NCBI RefSeq assembly: GCF_000376105.1
Contig: NZ_AQWM01000004.1
Span: 47,630 to 111,629 of the forward strand
Direction: 5' to 3'
DNA: 64,000 bases
From: Asticcacaulis benevestitus DSM 16100 = ATCC BAA-896
GTDB taxonomy: Bacteria; Pseudomonadota; Alphaproteobacteria; Caulobacterales; Caulobacteraceae
The notes beneath the pieces were generated by a model. It ran no database searches and was not told the DNA's origin. It saw nothing but the letters and a program-made list of their open reading frames with translations. The position numbers and the translations under genes are program-made. Positions 38,969-47,903 of this stretch are shown here, in pieces; the first letter of the stretch is position 1; each line of letters starts with the position of its first letter.

Positions 38969-40822
38969 ATGACCACCAAGCCCATCCTCAAGGCCCTGAT
39001 GTTGACGGCCAGTTTGCTGGCGGTCGGCAGCGCCCACGCCGAAGCCGCGCGCACGCCGCGCAACGTCATCGTCTTTGTGGCCGACGGCCTGCGCTACGGC
39101 ATCGTCACCCACGATACCGCCCCGACCCTGGCCGACATCCAGAAAAACGGCGTCGATTTCCGCAATTCGCATGCGCTTTACCCGACCGTCACCACCACCA
39201 ATGCCTCAGCCATCGCCACCGGCCATGGCATCGGCGATACCGGCGAATGGTCGAACTCCCTGTTGCTGCCGCCGCTAAAAGCCGAGCCCGGCGCGGTGCA
39301 TTTCATGGAAAGCGACCTGATCCTAAAAGAAACCGATGCGGCCTTTGGCGGCAACTATCTCAACGAGATGAGCCTGCTACGGCTGGCGCGCGACCACGGC
39401 TACCAAACCGCCGCCATTGGCAAGGAAGGCCCGATCCTCATTCAGGATATCTCGGCGGCCGATGGCAACAGCACTATCTTCATCGATGACTCCACCGGCA
39501 CGCACTATGAAAAGAACCACGCCATTCCGGTGCCGGCCGATGTGATGCAGGCCATCAAGGACGCCGGTCTGGAAACGACAGCGCGCGATCGCGGGCTCAA
39601 CCAGTCCGCCGGCGCCTACAATCTGCCGGGCGTACAGGTCGCCAATATCTATCAGCAGCAGTGGTTTACCGGCGTCGCCACGAAAGTGCTGCTGCCGCGC
39701 TTCGCCGCATCGGGCAAGCCCTTCGCCATGGTCTACTGGTCGCGCGACCCGGATGGCACCCAGCACAATACCGGCGACAGCCTCAACACCCTGTCGCCCG
39801 GCATCAACGGCCCGACCTCGCTGGCCGCCGTGCGCAATGCGTCGGACAACCTGCAGGCCCTGATCGACAAGCTGAAAGAGCTTGGCATCTACGACAACAC
39901 CGACATTTTCGTCACCGCCGACCATGGCTTCTCGACCATTTCGCGCCAGTCGAAAACCTCTTACGCCGCCAGGCACGCCTATCCGGATGACACGGTGAAG
40001 GGCTTCCTGCCGGAGGGCTTCCCGGCCATCGATCTGGCCCACGCCCTCCATCTGCCGCTGCTCGATTCCTACAAGGTGCCGATCGATATCGACAAGGGCG
40101 AGCATCCGCACAACTATTCGGCCATCGGCGGCGACGGCGATCATCCGGACGTGCTGATGGTGGGTTCGGGTGGCTCAGAGTTGCTTTTCATCGATCCGGC
40201 CAAGGCGAAAGACCTGGCGCCAATGATCATCGCCGCCCTGACGCAACAGGACTATGTGGCGGCGCTGTTCGTCGATGATGCGCTGGGCCCCATCCCCGGC
40301 ACTCTGCCGATGAGCGCGGTGGGCCTGACTGGCAGCGCCCGCACGCAGCGTCCTTCGATCTATGTCAGCTTCGCCGATTTCGCCCTGCCCTCGTGCCTTA
40401 AAAAATGGAAGAGCCCCGAGGTCTGCTCGGTCATGATCAACGACACCAATCTGCAGCAGGGCCAGGGCAATCACGGCGGATTCACCCGCGCCAATACGCG
40501 CAACTTCATGGCCGCCATCGGCCCGGATTTCAAAGCCGGCTTCGCCAATGACGCGCCGATCTCCAATGCCGACATCACCCCGACTCTGGCGCATATCTTA
40601 GGCTTCGACCTGCCGTCGATCGGCAAGCTGAAAGGGCGCGTCATAGATGAGGCGCTGAAAGAGGGGCCGCAAACCACGCAGAGCACCCCGCACGTCACGC
40701 GTTCGGCGCCCGCCGCCAACGGCTTCGTCACGGTGCTGGAAAGCCAGAACGTCGGCGATGAAGTCTATCTCGATGCCGCCGGCATGCCTGGCCGCGTGGT
40801 TGGCCTCAAGACGACGAAATAG
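38969..40822 (+). CDS. Alkaline-phosphatase-superfamily hydrolase
   Basis: Exported enzyme of 617 aa with a Sec signal peptide (cleavage near AHA-EA, residue 24). It shows the metal-binding core of the phosphodiesterase/nucleotide pyrophosphatase branch: VADGLRYG, the nucleophile region PTVTTTNASAIATG, YWSRDPDGTQHN, TADHGFS, and a late GNHGGFTRANTRNFMAAIGPDF. It probably hydrolyses phosphate mono- or diesters in the periplasm. The substrate is unknown. It stands alone. Confidence 0.83.
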   Translation: MTTKPILKALMLTASLLAVGSAHAEAARTPRNVIVFVADGLRYGIVTHDTAPTLADIQKNGVDFRNSHALYPTVTTTNASAIATGHGIGDTGEWSNSLLLPPLKAEPGAVHFMESDLILKETDAAFGGNYLNEMSLLRLARDHGYQTAAIGKEGPILIQDISAADGNSTIFIDDSTGTHYEKNHAIPVPADVMQAIKDAGLETTARDRGLNQSAGAYNLPGVQVANIYQQQWFTGVATKVLLPRFAASGKPFAMVYWSRDPDGTQHNTGDSLNTLSPGINGPTSLAAVRNASDNLQALIDKLKELGIYDNTDIFVTADHGFSTISRQSKTSYAARHAYPDDTVKGFLPEGFPAIDLAHALHLPLLDSYKVPIDIDKGEHPHNYSAIGGDGDHPDVLMVGSGGSELLFIDPAKAKDLAPMIIAALTQQDYVAALFVDDALGPIPGTLPMSAVGLTGSARTQRPSIYVSFADFALPSCLKKWKSPEVCSVMINDTNLQQGQGNHGGFTRANTRNFMAAIGPDFKAGFANDAPISNADITPTLAHILGFDLPSIGKLKGRVIDEALKEGPQTTQSTPHVTRSAPAANGFVTVLESQNVGDEVYLDAAGMPGRVVGLKTTK

Positions 40823-40911
40823 ACATCCATTATTTTTCTTGGCGAATTCAGCTTTCTGCAACATAGTTCCCGTTAAATAGAAAAATCTTTGTAATAAGCA
40901 GGAAGTGAAAC

Positions 40912-41418
40912 ATGGCCCGGAATGTCCGGATACGCAGAATCGGCGTCGATGAACTGGAAATCGTGCGCGAACTGGCGCTGATCATCTGGCCGAAATGTTA
41001 CCGTAACATCATCGCCCCCGATCGCGTCGACGCCATGCTGGCCGTGCTCTACGCCACCGACCATCTCGAAAAAGAAATGCTCGAAGATGGTCACGTCTTC
41101 TGGCTGGTACGCTTCAATGATCTCGATGTCGGCTATGCTTCCGCCTATCAGGAAGGCGGTCGCCTATGGCTGAAAAAGCTTTACGTACGTGATGAATTTC
41201 GCGGCCAGGGGCTTGGCAAGGCCCTGATCGACAACGCGCTCGACCATTTCAAATCCGAGACAAGGGACAGTGCCGAAGAACTGGCGCTCTACGTCAACAA
41301 GGACAATACGCCGGCGATCAACTACTATCTGCGCTCCGGTTTTCAGGTCGAGGCCGAAGTGCCTGTGCAGATGGGGCCCTACCTCTTTACCGATTATGTG
41401 ATGCAGCGCGCCCTATAA
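40912..41418 (+). CDS. GNAT acetyltransferase 1
   Basis: GNAT-fold protein of 168 aa. The acetyl-CoA motif is KKLYVRDEFRGQGLGKALIDNALDHF, followed by LYVNKDNTPAINYYLRSGFQVEAEV. The substrate is unknown. It is paralogous to the gene at 41695, sharing DEL-IVR-LAL-IWPK-YR near the start. GGAAG lies upstream of the ATG. Confidence 0.85.
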   Translation: MARNVRIRRIGVDELEIVRELALIIWPKCYRNIIAPDRVDAMLAVLYATDHLEKEMLEDGHVFWLVRFNDLDVGYASAYQEGGRLWLKKLYVRDEFRGQGLGKALIDNALDHFKSETRDSAEELALYVNKDNTPAINYYLRSGFQVEAEVPVQMGPYLFTDYVMQRAL

Positions 41419-41694
41419 AAGCGCTCCCTTTATTAAAAAATGACAGCGTTCGTCATAGGTTTATCTTTACCCTTCATAAACTATACGCGCAAAACGCGTA
41501 TTCACGACCTATAACAAGCCTGTTACCGTTCATTTGACAACTTACCCGCGCAGACCTTCTGTGTTACCTTAACATCACGTCGAATCATGACGAGGGCGAC
41601 ATAAGGCTTGCCCTTTTCTGCACAAATTACGGAGCTACTGTTTTATCGATTTCTGAGGACGCGCCTTTTCACATCGCAGCCATGGAGCCCACCG

Positions 41695-42204
41695 ATGATC
41701 CTGATGCCCCAAGCCCGCCCCATCTCCGCCGACGAACTCGATATCGTCCGCGACCTGGCCCTGCAAATCTGGCCGAAGGCCTACCGCACCAGCATTTCGC
41801 CTGACCGGATCGATTCCCTGGCCAGCGAAATCTTCGATATCGACAAGCTCGAAGACGATATCATGCAGCGCGGCCATGTCTTCTTCGTGATGCGCGTCGG
41901 CCGTGCCGATGTCGGCTTCTGCGCCGCCCATCTGGAAGGCACGCGCATCTGGGTCAGCAAGCTGTGCATCCTGCCCGATTTCCGCGGCTTCGGCCTTGCC
42001 AGCGCGCTGATCGACGCCGCTCAGGATCATTTCTCGCCGGCCGATGATCTGGTCATCTGCGTCCACAAGGATCACGACCCGGCGGTCAATTTCTGCTTGC
42101 GCAGCGGCTTCAAGATCGCCCGTGAAATTCCCTCGGAATATGGCGAGCTGACCGACTATGTGATGCACAAGACCCTACCGCATCACCAGATGCACGCCGC
42201 CTGA
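41695..42204 (+). CDS. GNAT acetyltransferase 2
   Basis: GNAT-fold protein of 169 aa, clearly related to the gene upstream. The acetyl-CoA loop reads FRGFGLASALIDAAQDHF. The conserved pattern continues with VHKDHDPAVNFCLRSGFKIAREI. I chose the ATG at 41695 with GGAG 7 nt upstream; an in-frame upstream ATG at 41608 would add 29 unrelated residues. It is separated from paralogue 1 by 276 nt, so it probably has its own promoter. It ends flush against the convergent CPBP gene. Confidence 0.83.
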   Translation: MILMPQARPISADELDIVRDLALQIWPKAYRTSISPDRIDSLASEIFDIDKLEDDIMQRGHVFFVMRVGRADVGFCAAHLEGTRIWVSKLCILPDFRGFGLASALIDAAQDHFSPADDLVICVHKDHDPAVNFCLRSGFKIAREIPSEYGELTDYVMHKTLPHHQMHAA

Positions 42205-42714
42205 TCAACCCATCAGTTGCGCGATATCGGGGCCGCCCAGCAAGGTTTGCCACAACCAGACCACCAAGCCGTGAAACAGGACCGCAGGCCATAGCGAACC
42301 TGTATGATAGCGCATGATTGTGCAGGCGAGCCCCAGAACACCGGCGCAGATCAGGAAGGCCGACGCAAGGAAAAGCTGCGCGTTCGGCAGGATGACCACA
42401 GCCTCGAAAACGTGCCACAGCATGAAGACAAGAACCGCCAGACCGATCCACAGCACGGGACGGCGGATCTCCCCTTTGTCAGGCACCAGCACGCCCCGAA
42501 AGACAAGCTCTTCGGTAAAGGCAGGCATCGCCATGACCATGACAAGCCTTACAGCCGCGCCATGCCAAAGCGGTTGCCAGATCAATAGACCGCCGAAGCC
42601 GCCTATGGCGGCGATGAATACCAGACACACGGCACCTATAATAAAGCACACCCTCCACTGACGGCCCTCTGGCCATGTCAGGACCGCGCGCTTCAGGCGA
42701 TGAAAAAGGATCAC
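42205..42714 (-). CDS. CPBP-family intramembrane metalloprotease
   Basis: Membrane protein of 169 aa with about four to five helices. The three CPBP (CAAX/Abi) motifs are present: EELVFRG near residue 69, a His-containing segment FMLWHVFEA, and a C-terminal FHGLVVW. The substrate is unknown. Its start overlaps the Sel1 gene stop by 4 nt (ATGA), so they are coupled. Confidence 0.83.
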   Translation of the reverse strand: MILFHRLKRAVLTWPEGRQWRVCFIIGAVCLVFIAAIGGFGGLLIWQPLWHGAAVRLVMVMAMPAFTEELVFRGVLVPDKGEIRRPVLWIGLAVLVFMLWHVFEAVVILPNAQLFLASAFLICAGVLGLACTIMRYHTGSLWPAVLFHGLVVWLWQTLLGGPDIAQLMG

Positions 42715-43721
42715 GTCGCCGGCGCGGTGTGCGGCACCGGCTTGAACGCCTTGGCCAAAGCCTTGGCCTTGGTCTTGTCGCCGCCTGACATCTGCTTGCC
42801 GATGAAGTCCAAGGCGGCGATGGCGTCGTCATCGTCCTGCGCTGCCGCCAGCAGATACCATTTCATCGCCTCGATGCGGTTCTGCTTCACGCCCATGGCG
42901 TTCTCATACATGGCGCCAAGCTTATACTGGCCATAGGCATCGCCCTCATTGGCCGCCTGCGTCAGATAGGTCAGAGCCTTGCCATAATCCGCCGGCACAC
43001 CGATGCCATTAAGATAGACCAGCCCCAGGGACGTGACCCCGGTGCTTTTCTCGCGGGCGTTTTCCTTCAGCCTGTCCAGACCGGCCTTGGTGTCCTTCAC
43101 CGTGCCCTTGCCGGTCAGCAACATGAACGCGACCTGCCGGCGCGCGCTATCGTCACCGCCGTCGGCCGCTTTCTTATACCATTCAAACGCCTGTTTCTCA
43201 TCCTTGGTGAGCCCACTTTCGCCGACCAGATAGAGATAGCCGAGGGTTTCCTGAGCGTTGCCCAGCCCCTGCTCCGCTGCCTTGCGCAACCATTCCAGCC
43301 CCTTGGCCTCGTCTTTCTCAACGCCTTCGCCATAGCGATAGAAATAGCCGAGCAGGTTCTGCCCCTTGCTATCGCCCTGCTGGGCCGCTTTCAGCGCCCA
43401 GGCAAAGGCGGTCTTGTCGTCTTTCGGGACTCCTTCGCCATTGCTGTACATGAGGCCAAGATAGTATTGCGAGCGGGCATCGCCCTTGTCCGCGCCCGTT
43501 TTGAAAAAGGCGAAGGCTTTCGGGTAATCCGCCGTCACGGCCTTACCCTCATAGTAGAGAATGCCCAGCGCGCGGGTGGCGGTGATATCGCCGCCCTGCG
43601 CCGCCGTCTGCAGTTCGGCGACCGTGCGCTTGTCGGCGCTGTCTTCGGCCATGGCAGGCGCGCCCAACAGTATAACGGACAGGACGGCCCAGCCGGCGGC
43701 TTGTATCTTCAGATGTTTCAT
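42711..43721 (-). CDS. Exported Sel1-repeat protein 2
   Basis: Protein of 336 aa with a signal peptide (MKHLKIQAAGWAVLSVILLGAPAMAED) and about seven Sel1 repeats of about 36 residues, e.g. GADKGDARSQYYLGLMYSNGEGVPKDDK and AAEQGLGNAQETLGYLYLVGE. GGGGAG precedes the ATG at 43721. It is coupled to the CPBP protease, which may be its functional partner at the membrane. Confidence 0.87.
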   Translation of the reverse strand: MKHLKIQAAGWAVLSVILLGAPAMAEDSADKRTVAELQTAAQGGDITATRALGILYYEGKAVTADYPKAFAFFKTGADKGDARSQYYLGLMYSNGEGVPKDDKTAFAWALKAAQQGDSKGQNLLGYFYRYGEGVEKDEAKGLEWLRKAAEQGLGNAQETLGYLYLVGESGLTKDEKQAFEWYKKAADGGDDSARRQVAFMLLTGKGTVKDTKAGLDRLKENAREKSTGVTSLGLVYLNGIGVPADYGKALTYLTQAANEGDAYGQYKLGAMYENAMGVKQNRIEAMKWYLLAAAQDDDDAIAALDFIGKQMSGGDKTKAKALAKAFKPVPHTAPAT

Positions 43722-43917
43722 AATCTCCCCAGAATAGAGCAAAAAGATAGATGACAATCGCTGATTTGTCTCGCTTTTTTCGATATTGCCAAACGGTAAT
43801 GCGGTCCCCCTTTGTATCCCCCTTCAAAATCGGTTAAGACTGCCTACATAGTGAGGGCGCAGGGGGCCGCGTTTGGAGTGCATCCCTGTCATCGAGCATT
43901 CAAAGGGAGCTCCTTAG

Positions 43918-44565
43918 ATGAAATTCACACGCGTTTTGGGCCTTATCGCCGCCGCTGGCCTTGCGCTGAGCCTTGTGGGCTGCGGGGTCAACAATATCCC
44001 GACCAAGGAAGAGACGGCAAAGCAATCCTGGGCAGATGTCCAGAATGCCTATCAGAACCGCGCGGATCTGATTCCTAACCTTGTCGCCACCGTCAAGGGT
44101 GCGGCGGCCCACGAAGAGGGCACACTGACCGCCGTTGTGGAAGCGCGCGCCAAGGCGACCTCGGTCAATGTCGATGCCTCGACCATTTCCGATCCAGCCA
44201 AATTCAAGCAGTTCCAGCAATCGCAGGACGGCCTGTCGTCGGCGCTCGGTCGCCTGATGGTCATTCAGGAGCAGTATCCGAACCTGAAGGCCAATGAGAA
44301 CTTCCTGGCCCTGCAAAGCCAGATCGAAGGTGTCAACAACCGCATCACCATTGCGCGCCGCGACTATAACGCCGCCGCCACGCAATATAACCTGTCCTTG
44401 CGCACCTTCCCGAGCGTGATCTGGGCCAAGACCCTCTACGGCTCCAGCAAGCCGATGGAACTCTTCACCGCTTCGGCCGGCGCCGAAACCGCGCCTGTCG
44501 TCAGCTTCGACAAGCCCGCAGCCCCTGCCGCCACCGCACCGGCAGCCGCGCCGGCTTCGCACTAA
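43918..44565 (+). CDS. lemA: LemA-family lipoprotein
   Basis: Protein of 215 aa with a lipoprotein signal (LSLVGC, Cys near residue 21) and the LemA helical domain (SWADVQNAYQNRADLIPNLVATVKG, NN-RITIARRDYNAAATQYNLSLRTFPS). The C-terminus ends in an Ala/Pro-rich tail. LemA genes often sit with TPM-domain genes, as here. Function unknown, likely in the envelope. Confidence 0.9.
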   Translation: MKFTRVLGLIAAAGLALSLVGCGVNNIPTKEETAKQSWADVQNAYQNRADLIPNLVATVKGAAAHEEGTLTAVVEARAKATSVNVDASTISDPAKFKQFQQSQDGLSSALGRLMVIQEQYPNLKANENFLALQSQIEGVNNRITIARRDYNAAATQYNLSLRTFPSVIWAKTLYGSSKPMELFTASAGAETAPVVSFDKPAAPAATAPAAAPASH

Positions 44566-44591
44566 GCCAGTAGCCAGCAAGGCCATCCAGA

Positions 44592-45401
44592 ATGAACCGT
44601 TTTCTTAAACCCTTCTGGGTGGTCTTGGCTGTGCTTATGGCCGGCTTGTGGGCTGGGCAAGCTTTTGCCGAACCCAAATACCCCGACCTGAACAACCAGC
44701 GCGTCGTCGATGACGCACACCTGCTTTCTGACGCCACCAAGGCCGACCTGACGCTCAAGCTCAAGGGGCTGGAAGACGCCACCACCGATCAGGTGGTCAT
44801 CGTCACCGTACCGGATCTGGAAGGCTATGATATCGCCGATTACGGCTATCAGCTCGGCCGTCACTGGGGCATCGGCCAGAAGGCCGGCGGCCCGGCGGCC
44901 AGCAACGGCCAGACCTACAAGGACAACGGCATCCTGCTGATCGTGGCGCCCAATGAGCGCAAGGTTCGCATCGAGGTCGGTTACGGGCTTGAGCCGGTGA
45001 TGACGGATGCGATGTCGTCCGTAATCATCCAGCGCGCCATCCTGCCGCAATTCAAGGCGGGCGATTATTCGGCCGGCATTGTGGCCGGCACCGACCAGAT
45101 CATTGCCCAACTGGCGCAGGATCGTCAGGTCGCCATTCAAAAAGCACAGGAAGCGCAGACGGCCGCCGATACCGGTGGCAGCCGCAAGGGCGGCTTACCT
45201 CTGCCCCTCATTATTTTCATCATCATCATCTTTGTGATGTTCTCACGCGGCTGGTTGCCGTGGTTCCTGCTCGGCAGCCTCCTGGGCGGTGGCGGACGTG
45301 GAGGCGGTGACTGGGGCGGCGGTGGCGGCTTCGGTGGCGGCGGCGGATTCAGTGGTGGCGGCGGCTCGTTCGGCGGCGGCGGAAGTTCGGGAAGCTGGTA
45401 A
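44592..45401 (+). CDS. TPM-domain protein (YgcG family)
   Basis: Exported membrane protein of 269 aa. It has a signal peptide (ends near AFAEP), a TPM domain (about 30-180; VVDDAHLLSDATKADL, NGILLIVAPNERKVRIEVGYGLEPVM), one membrane segment (about 200-225, LPLIIFIIIIFVMFSRGWLPWFLLG) and a glycine-rich tail ending GGGGSSGSW. The glycine tail after the membrane helix is typical of YgcG-like proteins. It is followed after 1 nt by a second TPM-like gene. Confidence 0.88.
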   Translation: MNRFLKPFWVVLAVLMAGLWAGQAFAEPKYPDLNNQRVVDDAHLLSDATKADLTLKLKGLEDATTDQVVIVTVPDLEGYDIADYGYQLGRHWGIGQKAGGPAASNGQTYKDNGILLIVAPNERKVRIEVGYGLEPVMTDAMSSVIIQRAILPQFKAGDYSAGIVAGTDQIIAQLAQDRQVAIQKAQEAQTAADTGGSRKGGLPLPLIIFIIIIFVMFSRGWLPWFLLGSLLGGGGRGGGDWGGGGGFGGGGGFSGGGGSFGGGGSSGSW

Positions 45402-45402
45402 C

Positions 45403-46095
45403 ATGACCTTGAAAATCGACCATAGCCGCGTCAATGCGGCCATCGCCAAAGCCGAACTGAGCACATCCGGCGAGATCACCTGTGTTATCAAATCGAAGGC
45501 GCTCGATTACGGCGAAACCCCGCTAGGCTGGGCGGCGGTGGCGGCCTTTGTCGTGCCCATGCTGCTCTCCGCCATGGGCACCCTGCCGCACGAATGGCTC
45601 GCGCCCCTGCTCACGCATATTTTCGGCTGGAACGGCATCGGCGTCAGCGGCGATTTCGCCACCTGGGAAGTGCTGATCGGTTACGGCTTCCTGCAGGTTA
45701 TCGTCTTCGCCGTCGTCTACGCGCTCATTCGCTTCACCGGCCTGAAACTTATCCTGACGCCGAAAGCCACGCGCAACCGCAAAGCTCACCAGAAGGCCAT
45801 GGAGCAGTTCTACGCCCGCGGCCTGCATCTGACACAGGGCCAGACCGGCGTCATGATCTTCTGCGCTTTGGAAGAGCATTTCGTCGATGTCATTGCCGAC
45901 GCCGGCATCTATGCCAAGGTCGACAAAACCTTGTGGAATGACACCGTGGCGGCTCTGCTTGGGCATGTGAAGAATGGCGACCTGACCAGCGGTTTTGAGG
46001 CCGCCGTCGAAAAATGCGGCGAGGCTCTGGCCGCGCACTTCCCGCCAGGCGAGGACAATCCCAACGAACTGCCGGACGTGCTGATCGAGATTTAA
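45403..46095 (+). CDS. TPM-like protein with inserted membrane segments
   Basis: Protein of 230 aa. The N-terminal part (INAAIAKAELSTSGEITCVI type) and the C-terminal part (TGVMIFCALEEHFVDVIADAGIYAKVDKTLWND, then GFEAAVEKCGEALAAHFP) together resemble one TPM domain. Between them are two or three hydrophobic segments (about 43-66 and 90-115). It seems to be a TPM fold interrupted by membrane helices. The start at 45403 follows the previous stop by 1 nt, so the genes are coupled. Function unknown. Confidence 0.75.
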   Translation: MTLKIDHSRVNAAIAKAELSTSGEITCVIKSKALDYGETPLGWAAVAAFVVPMLLSAMGTLPHEWLAPLLTHIFGWNGIGVSGDFATWEVLIGYGFLQVIVFAVVYALIRFTGLKLILTPKATRNRKAHQKAMEQFYARGLHLTQGQTGVMIFCALEEHFVDVIADAGIYAKVDKTLWNDTVAALLGHVKNGDLTSGFEAAVEKCGEALAAHFPPGEDNPNELPDVLIEI

Positions 46096-46242
46096 GCAAG
46101 ATACCGCACGGGCCGCGCAGCGGTGATCGGACCGCCGATGCGACTGTGGTGGTGGGGTTTCTGGCTTTCTTCAACTTCCCACTGGCTTTTGACGCCGCCG
46201 CCCGTTAAACAGCGCCTCCCCTTCTCCCCAAGGTTTGCGCTC

Positions 46243-47487
46243 ATGTCCCGTCCCTATTGCGGTATCGACTTCGGTACATCCAATTCCGCTGTCTGCGTAG
46301 GGGATGATGACGGCCTGCGACTGGTACCGGTCGAGGGCGAGTCGGTCACGCTTCCCTCAGCTATCTTCTTCAATTTCGAGACCGGCCGCGTCAGCATTGG
46401 CCGCGAAGCGATCGCGCAATATCTTGACGGCTACGAAGGCCGCCTGATGCGGGCGCTGAAATCGATCCTCGGTTCGCGTCTGATCTCGGAAACCACCCAG
46501 ATCGGCACACGCCGTCAGGATTTCCGCGCCATCATCGGCTACTATATTTCCGAACTGAAAAAGCGCGCCGAGGACTTTTGCGGCGAGGCCATCGAGGACG
46601 TAGTTCTGGGGCGCCCGGTCCATTTCGTCGATGGCGATCAGGAGGCTGATAATCGCGCCGAGGCCGAACTGCGCGGCATCGCCGAGGCGCAAGGCTTCCG
46701 CAACATCTCGTTTGAATATGAACCCCTGGCGGCGGCGCGCGACTATGCGCAGAACTTGATCACCGAGGAAATCGTGCTGGTGGTCGATATCGGCGGCGGC
46801 ACGTCCGACTTCTCTGTGCTTCGCCTAGGCGCCGGTCAGCGCGAAATTCTGGCCAATGCCGGTGTCCATATCGGCGGCACCGATTTCGACACCCGCCTCA
46901 GCCTGGAAACCGCCATGCGCGATCTCGGCTATCGCGGCAAGCTCAAGAACGGCAACGAGATGTCGAGCCAGCCCTATTTCCAACTGGCGACCTGGCACCT
47001 GATCAACTTCCTCTATACGCAGAAGGTCATGACGAGCCTGCGCCAGACCCACTATCTCTCTGGTGAACGCGAGAAGACCGCGCGCCTGCTCGAGGTCATC
47101 GAGCGTCAGGCCGGTCACGATATCGCCAACCGCATCGAAAAAGCCAAGATCGCGCTGTCGGACGCCGAGACGACGACGGTCGATTTCACCGCCATCGATC
47201 CGGACTGGCAACTCGATATCGACCGCAATACCCTGACCAATAGCGTTGAGCGGGAAGTGGCGAAGGTGGTGGCTGTGGCGCTGGAAACCGTGACGGAGCG
47301 CGCCGGCCTAGACGCCGATGCGGTCCAGACCCTGTTCATGACCGGCGGCTCGACCGCCCTGCCCGGCTTTGAGGCGGCGATGCAGGCAGCGTTTCCAAAG
47401 GCGCAGATGACCTATGGCGACCGCTTCTCGTCCGTCGCCAGCGGGCTGGGACTGGCGGCCAAAGAACGGTTTAGCGGCAAAAGCTAA
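46243..47487 (+). CDS. Hsp70-family ATPase (YegD-like)
   Basis: Protein of 414 aa containing essentially only the actin-like ATPase domain: YCGIDFGTSNSAVCVG at the start, [17 protein letters not shown] near residue 185, GGTDFDTRLS and MTGGSTALPGFEAAM near 365. The substrate-binding domain of DnaK is missing, as in YegD. AAGG precedes the ATG. A longer in-frame start at 46123 would add 40 residues without homology. Its stop overlaps a small convergent gene by 4 nt. Confidence 0.85.
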   Translation: MSRPYCGIDFGTSNSAVCVGDDDGLRLVPVEGESVTLPSAIFFNFETGRVSIGREAIAQYLDGYEGRLMRALKSILGSRLISETTQIGTRRQDFRAIIGYYISELKKRAEDFCGEAIEDVVLGRPVHFVDGDQEADNRAEAELRGIAEAQGFRNISFEYEPLAAARDYAQNLITEEIVLVVDIGGGTSDFSVLRLGAGQREILANAGVHIGGTDFDTRLSLETAMRDLGYRGKLKNGNEMSSQPYFQLATWHLINFLYTQKVMTSLRQTHYLSGEREKTARLLEVIERQAGHDIANRIEKAKIALSDAETTTVDFTAIDPDWQLDIDRNTLTNSVEREVAKVVAVALETVTERAGLDADAVQTLFMTGGSTALPGFEAAMQAAFPKAQMTYGDRFSSVASGLGLAAKERFSGKS

Positions 47488-47705
47488 GGCGTTATGGCCG
47501 GCGCTGTTCGTCCGGTCAGTCCGCCTTTTGCGGCGCCTTCGGCGGCGGCAGGATTGCTGCCGTCAGAGCCCGGTCGATCGTGCGCCCCCTGCGGCGCTAT
47601 GAGGATCATCGCCAGAACCGCCACAATCATGGCCACGATGACGCCGGCGGCCCATTTGGCGCGACTCTTTTCGGTTTTCGATGCGGGTGGCTCGCGGGTG
47701 GTCAT
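47484..47705 (-). CDS. Small single-pass membrane protein
   Basis: Protein of 73 aa with one central membrane segment (about 18-37, WAAGVIVAMIVAVLAMILIA) and polar ends. AAGGGGA upstream of the ATG is a strong ribosome binding site, which is the main support. No family is recognised. Confidence 0.6.
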   Translation of the reverse strand: MTTREPPASKTEKSRAKWAAGVIVAMIVAVLAMILIAPQGAHDRPGSDGSNPAAAEGAAKGGLTGRTAPAITP

Positions 47706-47748
47706 GACCGATCCCCTTTCAGGCCTCAGACTGACGCCTCCGCCGTAA

Positions 47749-47777
47749 GAAATCCGACCGGAACATCCTCATGTCAA
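47749..47777 (-). promoter_or_regulatory. Candidate promoter for the small membrane gene
   Basis: On the minus strand TTGACA (47777-47772) is followed after 17 nt by GATTTC (47754-47749), a weak -10. It lies about 45 nt before the start at 47705. Confidence 0.35.
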
Positions 47778-47803
47778 CGCAAAAAGCGGTAAGGAACCGG
47801 CGT

Positions 47804-47903
47804 GGGAAATTCGCACGGCTAGCGCCGCAGGTACGCTTGTACGGGGCCGCCGAGGCCTGCTAGCGACGACTGCGACGCAATCGGCCAAAGATGCGAATTT
47901 CCC
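47804..47903. repeat. Structured inverted repeat after rodA
   Basis: GGGAAATTCGCA (47804-47815) and TGCGAATTTCCC (47892-47903) are perfect 12-bp complements flanking 76 nt. The inner part holds two GCTAGC palindromes, a GTAC-N4-GTAC hairpin and CAGG/CCTG pairs, so the whole 100 nt could fold. It abuts the rodA stop codon. It may be a terminator-like structure, a small RNA or a mobile repeat. Confidence 0.6.

Noticed and set aside
46123-46242. N-terminal extension of the Hsp70-type ATPase
   Set aside because: The 40 extra residues have no homology to the family, and the ATG at 46243 has AAGG upstream.
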